From assembly GCF_017309955.1 (NCBI RefSeq), contig NZ_CP021248.1:930001-994000 (forward strand): a stretch of DNA of 64,000 nucleotides, given 5' to 3'. Positions 57,738 through 64,000 of the stretch are shown here, piece by piece. This DNA comes from Novosphingobium sp. KA1 (lineage in GTDB: Bacteria; Pseudomonadota; Alphaproteobacteria; Sphingomonadales; Sphingomonadaceae). A program made the position numbers and the translations under genes. The number at the start of each line of letters is the position of its first letter. Position 1 is the stretch's first letter. The notes beneath the pieces were generated by a model. That model was given only the letters and a program-made list of their open reading frames with translations, ran no database searches and was not told the origin of the DNA.

Positions 57738-60674
57738 TTAGCGGTGGAACCGCAGCGAGAGGAAGAACGTCCGGCCGATGACGTCGTAGACGCCCGACTG
57801 GTAGCTCAGTTCGAAGTTGGCGCCGCCAGCTTCGGCGCCGGGGATCCGCGGCGGCTTGCGGTCGAAGGCATTGTTGAGGCCGCCCGAGAGTTCGATGAAG
57901 TCCGTCAGCGGAACCGATGCCGAGAAGTCGTTGTAGAAGACGTCCGGCGTCCAGACCTTGCTGTACTGTGCAGAGGTGATCGAAGTGCTGCTCTTCATTG
58001 GCGAGAAGTGGCGCAGCGTCCAGGTGAAGTTGAAGCCTTCACGGTTGTAGCTGGTACGCACCACGCCCTTCCACTTGGGCGAGCCGAAGATCCCGGCATA
58101 TTCGGTGATCGAGTTGGGATCGGCGGGGTCGAGCGTGTAGCGGCGGTTGAGCAGGCGCGTGTAGTTGGCGTCCAGCGACAGCGTGCCGGCATTGGCGCCG
58201 AGCCCGATCCGCTCCAGCGGCAGCGAATAGGCCAGGCCGAAGTCGATGCCGCGCGTCAGGTACTGCGCGAGGTTGAGCTTCTGGGTCTTGACCGATTCCA
58301 GGTTGCCGTTGGCATCGCGCTGGATCAGCGGGCAGAAGATGTTGTCGAGCGTGGGCTGGTCCACGCACTTCTCGATCAGGGTCTGCGCGCCGAAGGCGTC
58401 GATCGCGTTGCGCAGGTCGATGTTGTAGTAGTCGACCGTGAACGACAGGCCGGGCACGAAGCGCGGCTGCAGCACGGCGCCGATCGTCAGCGTCTTGGCG
58501 GTCTCGGGCTTGAGGTCGAGATTGCCGCTGGCGATGATGTCGCGGTAGAGCCAGTAGCTGGCGGTGTCGGCCGGGTTGATCGCCGCGCAGTTGGCCGCGG
58601 TGTACTGGGTCCGGGTGGAGCGGTTCGCCAGATTGTAGGTGTTGCACGGGTCGGTGATCCACAGCCCCGAGACGCTGTTGGCGGTGTAGAGTTCGCCGAT
58701 GTTGGGGGCGCGTACCGCCTGGCCGTAGGTCGCGCGGAAACGGATGTCGCGGATCGGTGCCCATTCGCCGCCGACCTTCCAGGTCGTGGTGGAACCCGCG
58801 GTGCTGTAGTCCGAGAGGCGCAGCGCGCCGTCGAGCGACAGCGTCTCGAAGAACGGCACCGCCTTCAGGATCGGCACGTGGAGTTCGCCGTAGACTTCCT
58901 TGACCGAATACTTGCCGACCAGCGTGCTGGCGGTGGTGCCGATCGTGGGATCGTAGAGCGGGCTGTCCGGGTTGTACTCGGGGATCGCGCCGATGTCGTT
59001 GCGTTCCTTGCGGTATTCGCCGCCGAGCACGACCTGCACCGCGCCGCCCGGCAGGTCGAACAGGCCGCCGGTGACATAACCCGAAAGCACCTGCTGGGTC
59101 AGTGTCGATTTCGACCAGTGCGAGGTATAGGTGATGTAGTCGATCATCTCCGGGGTCAGGGTGACCAGCGGGTTGATCGGCACGCAGCCGTTGCCGGGAT
59201 CGGTGAGGGTGCTGCGGCAAATGGCGTTGCCGTTGGCGTCGGTGGTGCTGTCGAGGCCGTTGTACCAGCGGTCGTAGGCGGTGGAGTTGACGTCGCGGAC
59301 CTTCTGGGTGGTCTTGCCGTAGGAGTAGTAGGTCGAATAGGTCCAGGGCTTCGAGAACAGGGTGAAGTCACCCTCGGCGCCGGCCACGGCCTGGAACAGG
59401 GTGCGGTCGTATTCGGTGGTGGGGGCGGGCAGTTCCATGAAGCGCCGCGCGAACTGGACGCCGCCGGCGGGTACGGTTCCGCCGCTGGCCGCCTTGATCG
59501 CATCGGTGATGTAGGGGCTGTCGGCGGGGACCACATCGGTGCCGAACGCCGTCATCTGCAGGTAGCCGGCCTCGGACTTGTTGTGCGCGAAGGTGGCGTT
59601 GGCAAAGAGCTTGAGCGCGTCGCTGGCCTCGAAGCTGACCGAGGCGCGGGTGTTGATGCGCTGCGAGGGGACCGAGAGATACCAGCCGTCGTAGCGCCCG
59701 TTGTACTCGCCGCCGTCGGTCAGCAGGGTGCCGAGCGGATCGGTGGCGGTGTCGAGGTTGACCGGGACGGCATTGACGAAGCCGCCGGGGCCGAGGATCG
59801 GATCGCGCAGCGCGCCGGTCGTGCGGTCGATCGCATAGAGCTTGCCGCCCAGCACGACCTGGGCCGAATCCGAGGTGTTGATGTTGCGGACGTGGTCCTG
59901 CACGACATAGGGATTGTCGCGGCTGGAGCGCGAGTAGATCGGATAGCCATCCGCCGTCCACGGGCGGTCGGAGCCGCTGACGGTGCCCGGCGTGTTCTCG
60001 TAGAAACCGTAGAGCGTGACGTTGCCGCGGTGGTCGGCGAAGTTGGCGCCGGCCAGCATGTCGAACCCGTAAGTGTCCATGTCGCCGCGGGTCGAGGCGC
60101 TGTAGCGGGTATTGGCCTCGATCCCCGAGAAGTCCTTCTTGAGGATGAAGTTGGCGACGCCCGCGACGGCGTCGGCGCCGTAGAGCGCCGAGGCGCCGCC
60201 GGTGATCACTTCCACGCGCTGGACGAGGCTGGAGGGAATGTTGCTGAGGTCGACCGCGGACGTGCCGGGGATCGCCGCGACCTGACGGCGGCCGTCGACC
60301 AGCACGAGCGTGCGCTGCGTGCCCATGCCGCGAAGGTCCAGGGCGTTGATGCCGGCGTTGCCGGCCAGGTTGCTGGTCTGGTTGGTCTGGGTGACCGCCA
60401 GCGCGGGCAACTGGTTGACGACATCGACGATGTTCTGGGTGCCGGCGGCCTTGATCTGGTCGGCATCGACGACGGCGATCGGCGAGGGACTGTCGGCGGC
60501 GGCGCGGCGGATGCGCGAACCGGTGATGACGATGTCGTTCGCCTGCGCGGTGCCGTCGCCGCTCGCAGAGGCGTCATCGGGCAGGTCCTGCGCAAGCGCG
60601 GTGGTAGACAGGCTGAGGCAGCTCAGCAGCAAGGCGCTGCGAAACACTGCCCGGGACGTTCCCCTGGACTTCAT
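57738..60674 (-). CDS. TonB-dependent receptor (no STN domain)
   Basis: 978-residue outer-membrane receptor. ATG 60674 has GGAG 9 nt upstream and gives a signal peptide (about 1-29, ending TALAQ); the 52 codons open upstream lie in the promoter. TonB box NDIVITGSRIRR. Plug with AAGTQNIVDVVNQLPAL, LRGMGTQRTLVLVDGRR, and VITGGASALYGADAVAGVANFILKK, a subfamily common in sphingomonads. The barrel ends FFLSLRFHR, with a basic terminal residue rather than the usual aromatic. The substrate is unknown. It leads toward the HExxH gene. Confidence 0.92.
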   Translation of the reverse strand: MKSRGTSRAVFRSALLLSCLSLSTTALAQDLPDDASASGDGTAQANDIVITGSRIRRAAADSPSPIAVVDADQIKAAGTQNIVDVVNQLPALAVTQTNQTSNLAGNAGINALDLRGMGTQRTLVLVDGRRQVAAIPGTSAVDLSNIPSSLVQRVEVITGGASALYGADAVAGVANFILKKDFSGIEANTRYSASTRGDMDTYGFDMLAGANFADHRGNVTLYGFYENTPGTVSGSDRPWTADGYPIYSRSSRDNPYVVQDHVRNINTSDSAQVVLGGKLYAIDRTTGALRDPILGPGGFVNAVPVNLDTATDPLGTLLTDGGEYNGRYDGWYLSVPSQRINTRASVSFEASDALKLFANATFAHNKSEAGYLQMTAFGTDVVPADSPYITDAIKAASGGTVPAGGVQFARRFMELPAPTTEYDRTLFQAVAGAEGDFTLFSKPWTYSTYYSYGKTTQKVRDVNSTAYDRWYNGLDSTTDANGNAICRSTLTDPGNGCVPINPLVTLTPEMIDYITYTSHWSKSTLTQQVLSGYVTGGLFDLPGGAVQVVLGGEYRKERNDIGAIPEYNPDSPLYDPTIGTTASTLVGKYSVKEVYGELHVPILKAVPFFETLSLDGALRLSDYSTAGSTTTWKVGGEWAPIRDIRFRATYGQAVRAPNIGELYTANSVSGLWITDPCNTYNLANRSTRTQYTAANCAAINPADTASYWLYRDIIASGNLDLKPETAKTLTIGAVLQPRFVPGLSFTVDYYNIDLRNAIDAFGAQTLIEKCVDQPTLDNIFCPLIQRDANGNLESVKTQKLNLAQYLTRGIDFGLAYSLPLERIGLGANAGTLSLDANYTRLLNRRYTLDPADPNSITEYAGIFGSPKWKGVVRTSYNREGFNFTWTLRHFSPMKSSTSITSAQYSKVWTPDVFYNDFSASVPLTDFIELSGGLNNAFDRKPPRIPGAEAGGANFELSYQSGVYDVIGRTFFLSLRFHR

Positions 60675-60983
60675 AACAATCTGCTCCCTGTTTGACCGCC
60701 GACGTCCGAGTCTACGGTAAATCGTATACCATATTACGGATATATGAATGTCAAGTAGCAGTGGCGTTTCAATCGTTTGGGCAAAGCGCACCCGGAATGC
60801 ATCGGCGCTGTCAGGTGCGGGAAAGGGCACGGAAGCGGGTCTGATCGGTGCTGAACGTGCCTGGGGCCCGGGGCGTCAGGGTACCGCGCGCGGACGACCG
60901 AAACGGGATTTCGCGGCGTCGGATTGTGCCATTTGTCCACGCCGCCTAGAGTGCCGGGGTTTGGGACATGGGAGACGGCGCCA
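60675..60983. promoter_or_regulatory. Divergent promoter region, TBDR / secreted unknown protein
   Basis: 309 bp between two divergent genes. The only A/T-rich part is 60718-60760, containing GTATAC (60722-60727) and related TATACC/GGATATA half-sites. Read toward the TBDR this includes ATGGTATACGAT, which resembles GntR-family half-sites. No matching regulator gene is in the window, so this is a weak suggestion. Confidence 0.35.
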
Positions 60984-61691
60984 ATGGCATGGTTGCACAG
61001 GGGGCGCGTGCTTGCTTGCGCAGTGGGGCTGTGGACGGCGTGCACGCCGGTGCTGGCCCAGACGCAGGACCAGGGCCAGGACCAGGACCAGGACCAGTCC
61101 TCTGTCGCGGGCGACTATTCCCATTCGGAGATGGAGCTTGTTGCCGGGATCCGCCTGCAGGCGGACGGCAGGTTTCTCTACGGCCTCACCGTCGGCGCGC
61201 TGGACGAGACGGCGCAGGGGCGCTGGCGATGGGTCGGCAACCGGATCGAATTCGAAAGCGACCCGCGTCCGGTGGCGCCCACGATCACCGTAGGAAAAGT
61301 GGAAAGCGCGCCGGGAGAGCCGTTTTCCCTCCGCCTGCTGACGCCTGACGGCCACGACATGCCGGGGGTCGATCTGCGGATCGACTATGACAAGGGCGAT
61401 CCGCTGGTTTCCTACATGGCGGGCGGGCCCTGGGTGGTGCCGGGCGACGAAGCGCACATCGCCCGTTCCGTGACTTTCAGCATGGCGCCCGTCCGTCTGC
61501 AGTCGCCGTCGCTTCCGCTCGATCCCAAGGACGGCACGGTAGCGATCTTCCTGCTGGTGCCAAACGATTTCGGCGTCGTCGACATGACCGGCAGCTATGC
61601 CGAAGTGGCGGGCGACGTGCTCACCTTGCATCGCGCCGAAGGGGAAATGCAGTTCCGGCGCGTGCGCGGCGGCTCAGAAATGGGCGAATAG
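60984..61691 (+). CDS. Secreted protein of unknown function
   Basis: 235 residues from ATG 60984 with GGAG 9 nt upstream. Signal peptide about 1-25 (ending PVLAQ), then a Gln/Asp tract (QTQDQGQDQDQDQ) encoded by a 6-bp repeat. The rest is a beta-rich domain (VAGDYSHSEMELVAGIRLQADGRFLYGL, ALDETAQGRWRWVGNRIEFES) that recalls small outer-membrane or lipocalin-like proteins. I do not recognise a named family. It is divergent from the TBDR. No catalytic motif seen. Confidence 0.78.
   Translation: MAWLHRGRVLACAVGLWTACTPVLAQTQDQGQDQDQDQSSVAGDYSHSEMELVAGIRLQADGRFLYGLTVGALDETAQGRWRWVGNRIEFESDPRPVAPTITVGKVESAPGEPFSLRLLTPDGHDMPGVDLRIDYDKGDPLVSYMAGGPWVVPGDEAHIARSVTFSMAPVRLQSPSLPLDPKDGTVAIFLLVPNDFGVVDMTGSYAEVAGDVLTLHRAEGEMQFRRVRGGSEMGE
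61061..61099 (+). repeat. CAGGAC-type hexanucleotide repeat
   Basis: Tandem CAGGAC/CAGGGC units (about six) encode alternating Gln-Asp/Gly just after the signal peptide of the secreted protein. Hexamer slippage would change length without a frameshift. Confidence 0.7.
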
Positions 61692-61805
61692 CTGTCCCAG
61701 CGCCAGCAGGGCACCGGTGGCGGCGACGGTGCTGCCGGCGGCCAGCTGCACCAGGTTGACGTTGCGCTGCAAAGGCAGGGCGAGGGCGTTTCCGATCGTG
61801 CTCAT
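61674..61805 (-). CDS. Possible 43-residue membrane-associated peptide
   Basis: ATG 61805 opens a 43-codon frame (MSTIGNALALPLQRNV, then a hydrophobic segment VQLAAGSTVAATGALLALGQLF). The composition fits a single membrane helix. No ribosome site is evident, and the 3' end overlaps the secreted-protein gene by 18 bp. It is reported because small membrane peptides are often missed. Confidence 0.33.
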   Translation of the reverse strand: MSTIGNALALPLQRNVNLVQLAAGSTVAATGALLALGQLFAHF

Positions 61806-61970
61806 GGCATTGATCTAGCAGGTTTGACGTGCCGGTGGTTGCGGGCAAATCCGCTCACACTCATGGCCATTTCCGCTTGGCGATTTCTGGCGATTGTGTC
61901 CGCTGCGGCAACAATTTGTCGTCCGCCGCAGGACTAACCGTGCTTGCCGCCGCGCGGTACGGCGGTGTCC

Positions 61971-62393
61971 ATGACGCAAGACAAAAAACACGCGGGGATG
62001 AAAGTGGTGGCGGCCAGAGACGAGGCTGAGGCGCTTGTTGCCGCTTCGCCGCTGGCCCTGTTCGATGAGCAGGAGCGCAGCGTACTGGCATTGGCCGCGC
62101 GTGATCCGCTGGCTTCGATCGCTTTCGACAAGCGCCGGCGGCGCGGATGGCGGGCACTGGTGTTCGGGGCGCCATTCAACTTCTGCCTGGCGAACGACCG
62201 GCTGGAAGTGCTGCGGGTGACGGCGATCCTGCTGCGCGAAGGCCGCATCGCCGCCGAGCCGTTCCAGCGGTTCCGCATGGCGGGTTTCTCGCGCGGTCAG
62301 TTCGATGCGCTGGCGGTGCTGTTTGCGGGAATTTCGGCGAACGTCCCGAGTTCATCCGCGTTCGATATCGCGCACTACCGCGAGGCCGCTTAA
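61971..62393 (+). CDS. Conserved-looking protein of unknown function
   Basis: 140 residues from ATG 61971. Cytoplasmic and rich in Ala and Arg, with predicted helices (EAEALVAASPLALFDEQERSVLALAA, FNFCLANDRLEVLRVTAILLREG, MAGFSRGQFDALAVLFA). It has no known motif or signal peptide. It converges on the TadE-type gene with the two stop codons overlapping (62390-62393). An in-frame start 9 codons upstream exists. The coding call rests on composition and length. Confidence 0.7.
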   Translation: MTQDKKHAGMKVVAARDEAEALVAASPLALFDEQERSVLALAARDPLASIAFDKRRRRGWRALVFGAPFNFCLANDRLEVLRVTAILLREGRIAAEPFQRFRMAGFSRGQFDALAVLFAGISANVPSSSAFDIAHYREAA

Positions 62394-62809
62394 TCTTCGC
62401 TCGGAAGGACGGGGAAGCAGGCCTCGGCGGAAAGCGTGGTGGGGGCGCCGGGGACGAAACCGGTCAGCGCGGAACTGTAGGGGATCGTGATGGCGACCCG
62501 GTTGGCGCCGGTCAGCCCCTTGCAGGCGGTGTTCTCGGCGATCGTCACGTTGCTGGAGGCGACCCTCAGCCCCTCGTTCGCGGCGCGGTTGGCGGCATAG
62601 GCAAGCCGGGTCTGGCTGGTGGCGCAATCGGACGAGACGCTCATGCAGCGCACGGTCGCGTAGGCGACGTCCTTGAGCACATGCTGGCTCCACAGGAACC
62701 GCCCGGTCTCGATCAGGCCGATCAGCATGAAGATCAGCACCGGGCCGACGATCGCGAACTCGATCAGGGTGGCGCCGTGGGTGTCGCGCCGGAGGCGGCG
62801 GGCGATCAT
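62390..62809 (-). CDS. TadE-like pilus assembly protein
   Basis: 139 residues. The N-terminus RRDTHGATLIEFAIVGPVLIFMLIGLIETGRFLW is the TadE signature: a short basic leader, Glu at +5-like position and one membrane helix. The rest is a periplasmic domain with paired Cys. TadE-type pseudopilins belong to Flp/Tad tight-adherence pili. ATG 62809 overlaps the upstream TadE-like gene by 4 bp; a long frame upstream of it is that gene read out of phase. It is third in a leftward three-gene group. Confidence 0.85.
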   Translation of the reverse strand: MIARRLRRDTHGATLIEFAIVGPVLIFMLIGLIETGRFLWSQHVLKDVAYATVRCMSVSSDCATSQTRLAYAANRAANEGLRVASSNVTIAENTACKGLTGANRVAITIPYSSALTGFVPGAPTTLSAEACFPVLPSED

Positions 62810-63288
62810 TGCAGGCGCACCGTCGTCTGCCGCACGATGTCGCTGGTCAGCGAGCGCGGCACCATGAACGGGGTGTATCCCGCGCGGGCGCGGATCGTCA
62901 GGTAATAGCCGGCGGTGGTGGTCATGCCCGAGCATGCGGAGGCGCAGGCCTGGGCGTGATAGGTGCCGTCCGCCTGCAGGCAGGCACATTCGCGCGCGGT
63001 GTTGCTGCAGGCATTGGCCTGCCCGTTGCAGCTGAGGCCGACGTCCAGCGCGGGGGTCTCGGACAAGGCGCGCATGGTGGCGGGAAGCTCGGCGTAGGGC
63101 ACGCTGAGGCGCGCGTTGAAGGCGCTGATCGCGGTGGCCGAGAGCGCCTCGTCCACCTTGGAGCGCTGGATGTAGTAGAGCGCGAAGTCGAGCCCGATGG
63201 AAATCACCAGGAACAGCAGCGTGCTCCACAGCGCGAATTCGACCGCGACGACGCCGCGCTCGTCGGCCAGCAGGGCGCCTCTGGCCAT
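62806..63288 (-). CDS. TadE/TadG-like pilus assembly protein, Cys-rich
   Basis: 160 residues. The N-terminus LADERGVVAVEFALWSTLLFLVISIGLDFALYY is the TadE-like helix with the conserved Glu. The periplasmic part is Cys-rich (eight Cys in about 45 residues: LSCNGQANACSNTARECACLQ, ACASACSG). It is coupled by 4 bp to the next TadE-like gene and begins one base after the preceding gene's stop. It is likely a minor pseudopilin of a Tad system whose core genes are outside the window. Confidence 0.85.
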   Translation of the reverse strand: MARGALLADERGVVAVEFALWSTLLFLVISIGLDFALYYIQRSKVDEALSATAISAFNARLSVPYAELPATMRALSETPALDVGLSCNGQANACSNTARECACLQADGTYHAQACASACSGMTTTAGYYLTIRARAGYTPFMVPRSLTSDIVRQTTVRLQ

Positions 63289-63289
63289 G

Positions 63290-64000
63290 CTACTTCACCA
63301 GCCGGATCTGCGGAGCGGTGGTGTCGCTGCCGCTGGCGCCGTCAATGTTCGACTTGCAGGCCGACCCGGTGGTGGTGCCGCCCGAGGCGTTGATCTTGTT
63401 GGCGATCAGCATGAAGCAGGTGCCGGAACTGCCGGAATCCCCGGTCGAGTTGCCGCCGCTCATCGTCACGGTGGCATTGGGCACGTGGACCACGCCGCCA
63501 AAGACATTGCTCGATCCCCCGCCCCAGTTGATCGCGCTGGAGGTATTGGTGTGCACCAGCAGGCCGCCGATGGCACCGCCGGACACGGAACTGGCAGGGG
63601 CGGAAAGTTTGGTCTTGGCGCCGCCGGAAAGGTTGAGCGCGCCCGACAGCACGAAGGACACGTCATAGCCCACCATGTCGTAGCCCGAACCGTTGGCGCC
63701 ATAGGTCAGGCCGGTGCGCGGCGAGGTATAGGGCCAGGTGGTGCCGCCGGTGCCGTTGGTGAAGCTGCCCGCCACGGTATAGCGCCCGGCGCCGAAATAG
63801 GCGGAGCCGGCAATGGTCATGTTGCCGGCGATGGTGTGGTTGGGGGTCTGGCCGAAGACGATGCGGCTGCCGCCTTCGGTCGCGACATTGCCGATCGCCG
63901 AGAACGGCCCGTCGCCCATCAGCAGCTTGGCCGATCCCGACAGGGTGATCGCATTGCCGGAACTGCCCGCACCGATGACGATATTGCCGTTGCCGACGAC
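63290..64000 (-). CDS. TadG-like / pilus-associated protein, C-terminal part (5' end beyond window)
   Basis: The frame is open to the right edge; about 236 residues are visible. The sequence is Gly/Ser/Thr/Asn-rich with repeating short beta strands (NIVIGAGSSGNAITLSG, HTIAGNMTIAGSAYFGAGRYTVAG), consistent with a parallel beta-helix-like C-terminal region found in TadG-related Flp-pilus proteins. The helix-containing N-terminus would lie outside. The stop is one base before the TadE-like gene start. The assignment relies partly on the two TadE-like neighbours. Confidence 0.75.
   Translation of the reverse strand, partial: VVGNGNIVIGAGSSGNAITLSGSAKLLMGDGPFSAIGNVATEGGSRIVFGQTPNHTIAGNMTIAGSAYFGAGRYTVAGSFTNGTGGTTWPYTSPRTGLTYGANGSGYDMVGYDVSFVLSGALNLSGGAKTKLSAPASSVSGGAIGGLLVHTNTSSAINWGGGSSNVFGGVVHVPNATVTMSGGNSTGDSGSSGTCFMLIANKINASGGTTTGSACKSNIDGASGSDTTAPQIRLVK

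Noticed and set aside
57669..60695. 1008-codon antisense frame over the last TBDR
   Set aside because: Shadow; Val/Arg/Gly-rich translation typical of reversed TBDR codons.
1..64000. CRISPR array, tRNA, rRNA or prophage
   Set aside because: No regularly spaced repeats, cloverleaf tRNA with CCA-type acceptor, rRNA-like stretches or phage structural genes were seen. The cloverleaf elements at 25 and 47 kb lack tRNA arm lengths.

Overview
The window is high-GC alphaproteobacterial DNA, most likely from a sphingomonad such as Novosphingobium or Sphingobium. The reasons are five TonB-dependent receptors (TBDRs), FecI/FecR-type sigma and anti-sigma pairs, a flavin-dependent halogenase beside a TBDR, a Caulobacter-type Weimberg xylose module and TadE/TadG pilus genes. 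No rRNA, tRNA or CRISPR array was seen. The assignment comes from gene content only.

Region 1 (1-28.9 kb) is a plant hemicellulose locus. It contains GH39 and GH43 xylosidase-type enzymes (the GH43 runs off the left edge), a halogenase plus TBDR pair, a GH3 / alpha-beta esterase / SGNH esterase operon, and a LacI-family regulator. It also holds a sugar-catabolism operon transcribed leftward: xylX-like dehydratase, xylB-like xylose dehydrogenase, xylC-like lactonase, sugar/H+ symporter, aldose epimerase. Divergent from that is a xyloglucan operon: GH74 endo-xyloglucanase, GH35, GH31 with a PA14 insert, GH29 fucosidase, second GH35. Four intergenic copies of a LacI-type palindrome (about rTGnTAGCGCwATCAy) lie upstream of these units, so one XylR-like repressor may control import, depolymerisation and oxidative pentose catabolism. 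The Weimberg dehydratase XylD and the final aldehyde dehydrogenase are not in the window.

Region 2 (28.9-35.8 kb) is a leftward, probably co-transcribed set: ECF sigma, FecR, STN-type TBDR, alpha/beta hydrolase and pectin methylesterase. It looks like a cell-surface-signalling system for pectin. Region 3 (35.8-41.0 kb) has a chemoreceptor and a FixLJ-like kinase with two response regulators. Region 4 (41.3-55.5 kb) has a DsbA/FrnE-like protein, a second STN-TBDR with its own sigma/FecR, a ProP-like transporter, and a third sigma/FecR/STN-TBDR set followed by a purple-acid-phosphatase-like enzyme. Region 5 (55.5-64 kb) has an IS110-family element, a HExxH protein with a TBDR, small unknown genes, and three Tad pilus-type genes, the last cut by the right edge.

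Two 142-bp intergenic elements (25.3 and 47.3 kb) fold as three-armed cloverleaf palindromes, and a deleted remnant lies at 45.2 kb. They form a dispersed repeat family that no gene explains.
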